Assembly (NCBI GenBank): GCA_910586435.1
Contig: CAJUGT010000048.1
Coordinates: 15,756 to 25,750, forward strand
Direction: 5' to 3'
From: an uncultured Acetatifactor sp.
GTDB lineage: Bacteria > Bacillota > Clostridia > Lachnospirales > Lachnospiraceae
DNA length: 9,995 bases
Of this stretch, positions 1 to 6,559 are shown piece by piece (position 1 is the first letter of the stretch; each line of letters opens with the position of its first letter). Under the pieces are notes generated by a model. It saw only the letters and a program-made list of their open reading frames with translations. It was not told the DNA's origin and made no database searches. The translations under genes were made by a program, and so were the position numbers.

Positions 1-38
1 AGTTTATTCCAGAGAAAAGGGCGCTGGAATGCAGAGAC
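1..38 (+). repeat. Structured leader repeat, copy A (3' half only)
   Basis: This is the 3' half of the element seen complete in copy B; the 5' half lies outside the window. It holds the right arms of the stems: TTTATTCC at 3-10, GGGCGC at 19-24 and GAGAC at 34-38. Positions 1-55 are identical to 140-194, so copies A and B form a tandem pair with a 139-bp period. Confidence 0.8.
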
Positions 39-84
39 GGAACTTATAATAAGAGACGGAACTATAAACAGTCGGCAATAAACA

Positions 85-177
85 GTCTCGGAATGGAAGC
101 GCCCGGAATAAAGTTGCAGCTGCGTCTTTGGCAGCTGGAAGTTTATTCCAGAGAAAAGGGCGCTGGAATGCAGAGAC
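85..177 (+). repeat. Structured leader repeat, copy B, upstream of nadE
   Basis: A 93-bp nested inverted repeat that folds into one long interrupted hairpin. The outer stem is GTCTC (85-89) with GAGAC (173-177). A symmetrical 9/9-nt purine-rich internal loop follows. The next stem is GCGCCC (99-104) with GGGCGC (158-163), stacked directly on GGAATAAA (105-112) with TTTATTCC (142-149), leaving an 8-nt bulge at 150-157 on the 3' side only. The apical stem is CAGCTG (117-122) with CAGCTG (132-137). There is no T tract after it, so it is not an ordinary intrinsic terminator. It ends 24 bases before the nadE start codon, so it would sit in the 5' leader if transcription starts upstream. A regulatory RNA or a MITE-like palindromic repeat are both possible. 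Confidence 0.8.
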
Positions 178-201
178 GGAACTTATAATAAGAGGCAGGA
201 T

Positions 202-2115
202 ATGAATCAGGGATTTATCAAGGTGGCGGCAGTGACCCCCAAAATAAAGGTGGCGGATCCTGCTTATAACGCAGGGGTCATATGTGAGAGGCTGGAAGAG
301 GCATATGCCAGGGGGGCAAAAGTTATAGTGTTCCCGGAATTGTGTCTGACAGGCTATACTTGCGGCGATTTGTTTTTACAGGAATTATTATTGGAGGAGG
401 CCTGTGAGTGGCTTTTTAAAATTACAGAGTCCACATGCGGAAAAGACGCCATAGTGATGATAGGGCTTCCAATGGAGAGGGATGGTAATCTCTATAATGT
501 GGCCGCAGTGATTTGCAACGGGGAAATCCTTGGTCTGGTGCCCAAGGCAAACATTCCGTCGTATGCGGAATTCTATGAAGGACGGCACTTTACGGAGGGC
601 AATCAGGAGCCAGTGCCGTTTCAGCTAGGGGGAAAGACCATTCCCTTCGGCACAAACATTTTGTTTCAATGTGAAACCATGCATGGTCTGACCATAGGCT
701 GTGAGATATGTGAGGATTTGTGGGTGGCCAATCCGCCAGGAACCGACCATGCAATGATGGGTGCTACCATTATTGCCAATTTGTCTGCTTCCAATGAGAC
801 CATAGGGAAAGACGAATACAGGGAGCTTCTGGTGAAGTCTTCCAGTGCCCGGCTCCTTTGCGGGTATATTTATACCTCTGCCGGAGAGGGGGAATCCACC
901 CAGGATCTGGTGTTTGGGGGACATAATCTGATTGCGGAAAACGGCTTCCTGCTGGTACAGACCAAGAAGTTCTGCTGTGAGGCCATCTATGGGGATATTG
1001 ATGTGCAGAGAATATTGTCCGAGAGACGGAGGATGGGGACTTTTGGAAAAGCCCCCAAGGCAGCCTACCAGAAGGTAGCGTTTCGTCTGAATGTGACAGA
1101 GACAAAATTGGAGAGACAATTTAGCCCCATGCCATTTGTCCCCAAAGAGGAAGAGAAGAGAAACAGGCGCTGTGAAGAAATTCTGTCCATCCAATCTTAT
1201 GGACTGAAAAAAAGATATGAGCATACGGGACTTTCCACGGCAGTCATTGGCATTTCAGGAGGTTTGGATTCCACATTGGCGCTGCTTGTGACCGTTCGGA
1301 CTTTTGACATGCTGGGACTGTCCAGGAAGGGAATTATCGCAGTTACAATGCCCTGTTTTGGAACCACGGACAGAACATATGAAAATGCCTGTAAACTGGC
1401 CAGGACTCTGGGAACAGCGTTGGAAGAAGTGAATATCAAAGAGGCTGTCAAGGTCCATTTCCGTGATATTGGACAGGATGAAAATGTCCATGATGTGACT
1501 TATGAAAATGCCCAGGCCAGGGAACGAACCCAGGTGCTTATGGATATTGCCAACCGGGAAAATGGTCTGGTGATTGGCACAGGGGATATGTCCGAGCTGG
1601 CATTGGGATGGGCAACGTATAATGGCGATCATATGTCCATGTATGGTGTTAATGTAGGAGTTCCCAAAACGCTTGTACGCCATTTGGTGAAATATTATTC
1701 CGATACCTGTGGGGACAGGAATTTGTCCGAGGTGTTGTCAGATGTACTGGACACGCCGGTGAGCCCGGAGCTTTTGCCTCCTGTGGACGGTGTAATCTCT
1801 CAGAGAACGGAGGATCTGGTAGGTCCTTATGAGCTGCATGACTTTTTCCTGTATTATATGCTGCGCTGCGGTTTCCCTCCGGCCAAGTTATATCGGGTGG
1901 CAAAACTTGCTTTTGCGGGGCTTTATGATGGGGAAACCATTCTCCGCTGGATGAAAGTTTTTTACCGAAGATTTTTCCAGCAGCAATTTAAGCGTTCTTG
2001 CCTGCCGGACGGGCCGAAGGTGGGAAGTGTGGCAGTCTCCCCCAGAGGGGATCTGCGTATGCCTTCCGATGCCAGCGCAAGATTGTGGATGGAGGAACTG
2101 GATAAGCTGGGATAG
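202..2115 (+). CDS. nadE: Glutamine-dependent NAD(+) synthase
   Basis: Catalyses the last step of NAD biosynthesis: deamido-NAD (nicotinic acid adenine dinucleotide) is amidated with ATP and ammonia taken from glutamine. It is a cytosolic two-domain enzyme. The N-terminal nitrilase-type glutaminase (about 5-280) shows the Glu-Lys-Cys triad: E46 in VFPEL, K115 in GLVPK and C170 in EICEDLW. The C-terminal synthetase domain (about 320-637) has the PP-loop SGGLDS at 352-357 and GTGDMSE at 459-465. At 637 residues it is full length for the glutaminase-fused class. The ATG at 202 is preceded by a modest Shine-Dalgarno (AGGCAGGA, 193-200). Upstream lies a tandem pair of structured repeats rather than a clear promoter; a TATAAT at 184-189 has no matching -35. 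The gene on the 3' side is convergent. Confidence 0.97.
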   Translation: MNQGFIKVAAVTPKIKVADPAYNAGVICERLEEAYARGAKVIVFPELCLTGYTCGDLFLQELLLEEACEWLFKITESTCGKDAIVMIGLPMERDGNLYNVAAVICNGEILGLVPKANIPSYAEFYEGRHFTEGNQEPVPFQLGGKTIPFGTNILFQCETMHGLTIGCEICEDLWVANPPGTDHAMMGATIIANLSASNETIGKDEYRELLVKSSSARLLCGYIYTSAGEGESTQDLVFGGHNLIAENGFLLVQTKKFCCEAIYGDIDVQRILSERRRMGTFGKAPKAAYQKVAFRLNVTETKLERQFSPMPFVPKEEEKRNRRCEEILSIQSYGLKKRYEHTGLSTAVIGISGGLDSTLALLVTVRTFDMLGLSRKGIIAVTMPCFGTTDRTYENACKLARTLGTALEEVNIKEAVKVHFRDIGQDENVHDVTYENAQARERTQVLMDIANRENGLVIGTGDMSELALGWATYNGDHMSMYGVNVGVPKTLVRHLVKYYSDTCGDRNLSEVLSDVLDTPVSPELLPPVDGVISQRTEDLVGPYELHDFFLYYMLRCGFPPAKLYRVAKLAFAGLYDGETILRWMKVFYRRFFQQQFKRSCLPDGPKVGSVAVSPRGDLRMPSDASARLWMEELDKLG

Positions 2116-2191
2116 GAAAACAACCAAATGTGGATAACCTGAGACGGGAAAAGCCTGAGATACAAATCATCTGAAACAGAAATAAGCCCTG

Positions 2192-2211
2192 GGAATCGCT
2201 TCAGCGATTCC
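2192..2211 (-). terminator. Hairpin between convergent nadE and the minus-strand gene
   Basis: GGAATCGC (2192-2199) pairs perfectly with GCGATTCC (2204-2211) around a four-base loop. The hairpin includes the stop codon of the minus-strand gene. On the minus strand it is followed by a moderately T-rich stretch and on the plus strand by no T tract, so it is at best a weak terminator, more likely for the minus gene. Confidence 0.35.
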
Positions 2212-2662
2212 GCAAGGCCTTGTTCAAAGAGTTTTGAATGGCTTCCAGCAATACCAGGGAAGTATACTTGCTGTCGGCAGCATAGGTGACGTTTTCCAGT
2301 GATTGCTGGCTGTAGACCTGCTCACAGATAGAATCAAAGGTTGGCTGGAGCAGGGGATACATAGTGGTGATGGCATCGTTGAGGTTGACCATACGAATGG
2401 AGGTGATATTGTCTTTATCCACGATCACTTCCACATCAATGGATTGGCTGCCCAATACCAGTTCCGTGGTATAGATGCCGGGTATGTAGAGGGAGGCGGT
2501 TTCCACCGTTTGAGGATCGTCGGCGGGTTTATCTTGCGTCTCCTTGTCGGGCAGGAACATCATAATCAGCAGGATCACGAACAGTATCCCAAGCGCGGCA
2601 AAGACGGCAGTATAAATCAGCTCCTTCATGTGAAGTACAACAATTTTGGTTTTGGCACTCAT
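2201..2662 (-). CDS. Membrane-anchored protein with divergent FMN-binding-like domain
   Basis: A 153-residue protein of unknown role. Residues 14-38 form one hydrophobic membrane segment, followed by an acidic and proline-containing linker (39-57) and a small C-terminal domain (about 60-150). That domain has the layout of the FMN_bind fold: a PGIY start, a strand pattern VEVIVDKDNITSI, then a VTYAADSKYTS segment and a final helix LLEAIQNSLNKAL. In Rnf/Nqr-type FMN_bind proteins the corresponding segment carries S(T)GAT, whose Thr is flavinylated; here the matching region lacks that motif, so covalent FMN attachment is doubtful. The start at 2662 is supported by AGGGGG just upstream on the minus strand. 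It lies tail to tail with nadE and head to head with dapF. The domain call is from pattern recognition only. Confidence 0.7.
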   Translation of the reverse strand: MSAKTKIVVLHMKELIYTAVFAALGILFVILLIMMFLPDKETQDKPADDPQTVETASLYIPGIYTTELVLGSQSIDVEVIVDKDNITSIRMVNLNDAITTMYPLLQPTFDSICEQVYSQQSLENVTYAADSKYTSLVLLEAIQNSLNKALRNR

Positions 2663-2682
2663 TCATATTCCCCCTAAGCTTT

Positions 2683-2765
2683 TCTTGACACTTTATAATA
2701 GATATGCGTCAAGAGGCAGAATTATGTCTGACAGGAATGATATTTGAACTTGCGCAATAAAGTGT
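2683..2765. promoter_or_regulatory. Inverted repeats in the divergent region before dapF
   Basis: The 130-bp region between the minus-strand gene and dapF holds two inverted repeats: TCTTGAC (2683-2689) with GTCAAGA (2708-2714), and ACACTTTAT (2688-2696) with ATAAAGTGT (2757-2765). They overlap AT-rich candidate -10 boxes (for example TATAAT at 2694-2699), but I could not assign a convincing -35/-10 pair for either gene. They could be operator sites for divergent control; this is inference. Confidence 0.35.
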
Positions 2766-2792
2766 AAAGAAGGTAAAACGGAGTAGGATTTT

Positions 2793-3740
2793 ATGAAGTT
2801 TACGAAAATGCACGGTTGCGGGAATGATTATATCTATGTGAATGGGTTTGAGGAGAAAGTGGCAAAAGAATGGAAGCCGGAACTGGCCAGGAGACTGAGC
2901 CACAGGAAACATGGCATTGGAGGGGATGGCTTAATATTTATCAATCCATCCGAAAAGGCGGATTTTGCCATGGAGATGTTCAATGCCGATGGCACCAGGG
3001 CACAGATGTGTGGGAACGGGATACGGTGTGTGGGAAAATATGTCTATGACAAAGGCATGACAGACGCAATGTATCTTACGGTAGAAAGTGGGGGAGAGGT
3101 AAAATATCTGGAATTGATGCTGGGGCAGGAGGAAGAAGGCCCAGATGTTGGAAGGGCGTCCCTGGAAATGTGCCATGATGCCGGGAAGGAGCTGGAAGAA
3201 GTGACTGACAGGGAGCTTAGCTGTACCGGAAAGCGGGACACAGTCAAGTCTGTGCGTGTCAATATGGGAACCCCGGTGCTGTCCCCGCTTCTGATTCCGG
3301 TTCTGGCGGAGGGAGACAGCGCGGTAAATGTCCCCATTGTGGCGGGCGGCAGGGAATATCGTATGACATGTGTTTCCATGGGGAATCCTCATGCTGTGAT
3401 ATTTGTCAATGAACCAGACAGGATACCACTGGAAGAAACAGGGCCCTTGTTTGAACACCATACCAGATTCCCGGAACGTGTGAATACAGAGTTTGTGGAG
3501 GTGGTTGACAGAGGACATTGTTTTTTGCGGGTTTGGGAGAGGGGGACTGGAGAGACCCTTGCCTGTGGGACAGGAGCCTGTGCGGCTGTAGTGGCCGGTG
3601 TATTAAATGATTTGACGAAAGAGCAGGTAAGAGTTACAATGCCAGGAGGGGAACTGTTTGTGGAATGGGACAGGAACACAAATCTGGTATACATGACCGG
3701 GCCGGCGGTTACGGTATTTGATGGAGAAATAAATATTTAG
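2793..3740 (+). CDS. dapF: Diaminopimelate epimerase
   Basis: Interconverts LL- and meso-diaminopimelate, the step before meso-DAP is used for peptidoglycan or decarboxylated to lysine; cytosolic and cofactor-independent. The two catalytic cysteines are visible: C73 in the motif MCGNGIRC and C258 in ACGTGAC. Other family marks are MHGCGND at 6-12, NADGT at 64-68, SMGNPH at 195-200 and ERGTGET at 249-255. The protein has 315 residues, about 30-40 more than the usual 275-285; the excess is an acidic insert at roughly 111-150 between the two lobes. GGAG at 2780-2783 serves the ATG. It is followed by dapL, which makes its substrate, with a structured repeat beginning one base after the dapF stop codon. 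Confidence 0.97.
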   Translation: MKFTKMHGCGNDYIYVNGFEEKVAKEWKPELARRLSHRKHGIGGDGLIFINPSEKADFAMEMFNADGTRAQMCGNGIRCVGKYVYDKGMTDAMYLTVESGGEVKYLELMLGQEEEGPDVGRASLEMCHDAGKELEEVTDRELSCTGKRDTVKSVRVNMGTPVLSPLLIPVLAEGDSAVNVPIVAGGREYRMTCVSMGNPHAVIFVNEPDRIPLEETGPLFEHHTRFPERVNTEFVEVVDRGHCFLRVWERGTGETLACGTGACAAVVAGVLNDLTKEQVRVTMPGGELFVEWDRNTNLVYMTGPAVTVFDGEINI

Positions 3741-3741
3741 A

Positions 3742-3829
3742 GTCTCGGAACGAAGGTGCCCGGAAGGGTTTTCAGACGCGTTAGCGGCTGAATAACCCTT
3801 CCCTAGTTGGGGCACCGAAGTGCAGAGAC
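3742..3829 (+). repeat. Structured leader repeat, copy C, between dapF and dapL
   Basis: An 88-bp nested inverted repeat with the same plan as copy B but different stem sequences. The outer stem is GTCTC (3742-3746) with GAGAC (3825-3829), followed by a symmetrical 8/8-nt purine-rich internal loop. The lower stem is GGTGCCC (3755-3761) with GGGCACC (3810-3816). The upper stem is GGAAGGGTT (3762-3770) with AACCCTTCC (3794-3802), with a 7-nt bulge (3803-3809) on the 3' side only. The apical stem is TTCAG (3771-3775) with CTGAA (3788-3792). It starts immediately after the dapF stop codon. Confidence 0.85.
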
Positions 3830-3834
3830 GGAAT

Positions 3835-3856
3835 CAGTTCCCGCAAGCGGGAACTG
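3835..3856. repeat. Short perfect hairpin in the linker between copies C and D
   Basis: CAGTTCCCGC (3835-3844) pairs with GCGGGAACTG (3847-3856) around AA, a 10-bp palindrome. It is followed by an A-rich run on the plus strand, so it does not look like a terminator for the dapF transcript. Confidence 0.6.
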
Positions 3857-3869
3857 GAATAAAAAAACA

Positions 3870-3956
3870 GTCTCGGAACGAAGGTGCCCGGAAGGGTTTT
3901 CAGACGCGTTAGCGGCTGAATAACCCTTCCCTAGTTGGGGCCCGAAGTGCAGAGAC
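3870..3956 (+). repeat. Structured leader repeat, copy D, upstream of dapL
   Basis: This is a nearly identical tandem copy of C at a 128-bp offset. The only difference I see inside the element is one missing base in the right arm of the lower stem (GGGGCCC at 3937-3943 against GGGGCACC in copy C), which would leave a one-base bulge. GTCTC is at 3870-3874 and GAGAC at 3952-3956. The element ends 23 bases before the dapL start codon, matching the 24-base distance between copy B and nadE. Confidence 0.85.
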
Positions 3957-3979
3957 GGAACTGGAATAGGAGAGAAAAA

Positions 3980-5194
3980 ATGTTCAAAGTAAACGAAAAT
4001 TATTTAAAACTTCCCGGAAGTTATCTGTTTTCAACCATTGGAAAAAAGGTAAACGCATATAGCGCGGCGCACCCGGACAAAAAGGTCATACGGCTTGGAA
4101 TTGGTGATGTGACCCAGCCGTTGGCGCCGGTCATTGTGGATGCGCTGCACAAAGCGGTGGAGGAGATGGGGAAAGCGGAGACATTCCATGGTTATGCGCC
4201 GGATTTGGGCTATGAGTTCTTAAGAAATGCCATTGCGGAAAATGATTATAAGGCCCGTGGCTGCCAGATTGAGGCGGATGAGATCTTTGTCTCCGATGGG
4301 GCAAAAAGTGATTCTGCCAATATTCAGGAGATTTTCAGTCTGGATAACAGGATTGCGGTGTGTGATCCTGTGTATCCTGTGTATGTGGATTCCAATGTTA
4401 TGGCAGGCAGGACAGGCACATACAACAGTGAAAAGGAGACATGGAGCGATGTTGTCTACATGCCTTGCAGGGCGGAAAATGATTTTGTGCCCCAACTGCC
4501 AAAGGAGACACCGGATTTGATTTATCTGTGTTTCCCCAACAATCCTACCGGTTCGGCGATTACAAAGGAACGTCTCCAGGAATGGGTAGATTATGCCAAT
4601 AAGGTGGGAGCTGTCATATTATATGATGCCGCATATGAAGCGTATATTTCCGAACCGGGGGTACCGCACAGCATTTTTGAGTGCGATGGGGCCAGAACCT
4701 GTGCCATTGAATTGCGTTCATTTTCCAAAAACGCCGGATTTACCGGAGTACGTCTGGGCTTTACCGTGATACCAAAAGAGCTGAAATGCGGTGATACCAT
4801 GCTTCATTCCCTGTGGGCAAGGAGACATGGTACCAAGTATAACGGTGCTCCCTATATTGTTCAGAGAGCGGGAGAGGCTGTTTATTCCAAGGAAGGCAGG
4901 GAACAGCTGAAGGGACAAGTTGCCTATTATATGAAAAACGCAAGTTATATTTATAATGGCTTGAAAGAGGCAGGCTATACCGTGTCAGGCGGTGTCAACG
5001 CGCCCTATATCTGGCTGAAGACACCGGACGGTATGACAAGCTGGGAATTCTTTGACTATCTGTTAGAGCGGGCGAATGTGGTGGGGACACCGGGTTCTGG
5101 ATTTGGTCCCAGCGGGGAAGGGTATTTCCGGCTTACTGCCTTTGGCACCTATGAAAATACCATAGAGGCAGTGGAGCGAATCAGAAATTTGTAA
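3980..5194 (+). CDS. dapL: LL-diaminopimelate aminotransferase
   Basis: A PLP-dependent, class I/II fold enzyme that converts tetrahydrodipicolinate directly to LL-diaminopimelate using glutamate as amino donor, bypassing the acyl-blocked DapD/C/E steps. The start is placed at 3980 because AGGAGA (3968-3973) lies six bases upstream and the N-terminus FKVNENYLKLPGSYLF is typical of the family; a longer frame from 3935 would run through repeat copy D. The result is 404 residues, normal length. Visible marks: SDGAKSD at 105-111, FPNNPTG at 185-191, YDAAYE at 215-220, the Schiff-base lysine K250 in SFSKNAGFTG and R258. It forms a two-step module with dapF just upstream. Two structured repeats fill the 239-bp gap and would be part of its leader. 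Confidence 0.97.
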   Translation: MFKVNENYLKLPGSYLFSTIGKKVNAYSAAHPDKKVIRLGIGDVTQPLAPVIVDALHKAVEEMGKAETFHGYAPDLGYEFLRNAIAENDYKARGCQIEADEIFVSDGAKSDSANIQEIFSLDNRIAVCDPVYPVYVDSNVMAGRTGTYNSEKETWSDVVYMPCRAENDFVPQLPKETPDLIYLCFPNNPTGSAITKERLQEWVDYANKVGAVILYDAAYEAYISEPGVPHSIFECDGARTCAIELRSFSKNAGFTGVRLGFTVIPKELKCGDTMLHSLWARRHGTKYNGAPYIVQRAGEAVYSKEGREQLKGQVAYYMKNASYIYNGLKEAGYTVSGGVNAPYIWLKTPDGMTSWEFFDYLLERANVVGTPGSGFGPSGEGYFRLTAFGTYENTIEAVERIRNL

Positions 5195-5243
5195 AAGACG
5201 GTGAAAGGGTGTACATGGTGAATTGGAATAGAGGTACTTTCAG

Positions 5244-6383
5244 GTGAAGAGTGGAACACGTAAGCTGATATGGGTGGGGACGGGCATTTTGCTGTTTGTA
5301 ACCTTGATTGTAATGTTTATGACCCACAGGGCCATCGATTTTACAATGGACGATGAGTGGTATTCCTCTGTGCTTTATGACAAGACCATCCCCATCTCTT
5401 CTTTTCAAGATATTATTGAAGCCCAGATTTGGCATTATTTCAATTGGGGCGGCAGGAGCATTACCCATGGAATTTTGCAGCTGACCCTTTGGGCAGGAGA
5501 ATTCCCGGCAGATTGTCTGAATATCCTGTTTACGGTTCTTCTTGGCATAATGGCATGTGTGGTTTCGGGAAATCGCAGGCTTCCGGCGTTTTTCGCGGCT
5601 GTCTCCATGGCTCTGGGGCTGAATCCCAACTGGAGGATGAGCATGTTCTGGCAGTCAGGAGCGGCAAATTATCTGTATATTACGGTGTTTATCCTGGCTT
5701 ATGTTCACTGTTATCTGAGGGAATTGCCGGAGGAAGAGGAGTGTGCTCCACGGCCTTTGCCAGGGATTACATTATGGATCATTCCCCTGGGCATTGCCGC
5801 TGGGTGGAGCAATGAGAATATGGGCGCAGCCGTATGGATACTCAGTTTTGTGGTGATTGCGCTCTTAATCAGAAAAAAACGGAAAATCAGGCTGTGGATG
5901 ATTCTGGGGAATCTGTGCTGTCTGGGGGGCAGTATACTTTGCGTTGTGGCGCCGGGGAACTATGTTCGTGCTGACATTGTGCCGGAGGAGCAATATGGGA
6001 CATTGTGGAAGCTTTTCCTGCGATGTTACGGAGTATCCAAAGGGGCGCTGCAATATCTGTTCGCAGTTCTTCTGGTGCTTGGATTTTTGTGGATTATCAG
6101 CAGGTGTGTGCTGAGGCAGCGCTTAGAAATGAAAGAGTTTCTTTTGCTAGATGGCGCATTGCTGTCCTGGGGGGCGCTGATTTTGTCCCCCCATTATCCG
6201 GACCGAGCAGCTTTCGGCACTATGATGTTTTGTGTCTGTGTGAGTCTGTCTCTGGCAAAAAAGATTGTAAAGCAGCGGAATGACCTGGCTTTGCCGTTGT
6301 GGTGTGTTGGGGTATTTATCTGGCTGCGTGGAATGTATTTTTGTGGTGAATACCTAGCCACTGTCTGGGGATGGATAAGGTAG
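5244..6383 (+). CDS. DUF6056 family multi-pass membrane protein
   Basis: A polytopic membrane protein of 379 residues with about ten hydrophobic segments (for example 8-26, 91-107, 143-158, 176-188, 197-209, 219-235, 269-286, 325-338). The pattern resembles DUF6056: a DDEWY motif (36-40) just outside the first membrane helix, GGR at 69-71, WQSGAANYLY at 136-145, NEN at 190-192, APGNYVR at 236-242 and SPHYPDRAAFG at 315-325. An acidic pair after the first helix is also seen in GT-C glycosyltransferases, so a role in transferring sugar from a lipid carrier to a surface polymer is possible, but unproven. The start is GTG at 5244 with AGAGG at 5230-5234. It lies 49 bp after dapL and probably shares its transcript; a terminator follows. 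I see no direct link to lysine synthesis. Confidence 0.8.
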   Translation: MKSGTRKLIWVGTGILLFVTLIVMFMTHRAIDFTMDDEWYSSVLYDKTIPISSFQDIIEAQIWHYFNWGGRSITHGILQLTLWAGEFPADCLNILFTVLLGIMACVVSGNRRLPAFFAAVSMALGLNPNWRMSMFWQSGAANYLYITVFILAYVHCYLRELPEEEECAPRPLPGITLWIIPLGIAAGWSNENMGAAVWILSFVVIALLIRKKRKIRLWMILGNLCCLGGSILCVVAPGNYVRADIVPEEQYGTLWKLFLRCYGVSKGALQYLFAVLLVLGFLWIISRCVLRQRLEMKEFLLLDGALLSWGALILSPHYPDRAAFGTMMFCVCVSLSLAKKIVKQRNDLALPLWCVGVFIWLRGMYFCGEYLATVWGWIR

Positions 6384-6392
6384 TATGTGCAT

Positions 6393-6420
6393 AAAAGGGT
6401 GCCAATGGGCATCCTTTTTG
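6393..6420 (+). terminator. Intrinsic terminator after the DUF6056 gene
   Basis: AAAAGGGTGCC (6393-6403) pairs with GGCATCCTTTT (6408-6418), with one G-U wobble and a four-base loop, and ends in TTTTT (6415-6419). It starts ten bases after the stop codon and closes the dapF-dapL-DUF6056 unit. Confidence 0.85.
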
Positions 6421-6500
6421 TGATTTCTTCATAAATTAAAATAGTGGCAATGTGTTTTGTTATGCGCAGTAGACGGAGAAGAGATATTCGGGTGTCCCGC

Positions 6501-6529
6501 TTGAATTTGTATTAAAAAAATGTTATGAT
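6501..6529 (+). promoter_or_regulatory. Sigma-A-type promoter of the Rpn-family gene
   Basis: TTGAAT (6501-6506) and TATGAT (6524-6529) are separated by exactly 17 bases of A/T-rich spacer. Transcription would begin near 6536, giving a short leader that includes the GAGGGGG ribosome binding site at 6546-6552. Confidence 0.75.
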
Positions 6530-6559
6530 TGAGCCAGCAGGAATAGAGGGGGATACAGA

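Noticed and set aside
1..194. CRISPR-like array from the repeated blocks
   Set aside because: Only two copies exist per locus, the repeat is a long imperfect hairpin of about 90 bp, and there are no regular spacers or cas genes.
625..1224. 199-residue minus-strand ORF inside nadE
   Set aside because: It is opposite a clearly conserved NAD synthase reading frame, has low-complexity non-protein-like composition and no ribosome binding site.
3742..3956. Copies C and D as intrinsic terminators of dapF
   Set aside because: Neither hairpin is followed by a T tract, and the same element occurs in front of nadE at the same distance from a start codon.
3935..3979. Upstream extension of dapL (15 extra residues from 3935)
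   Set aside because: The extension runs through repeat copy D and has no ribosome binding site; the ATG at 3980 has AGGAGA at a good distance and gives the family-typical N-terminus.
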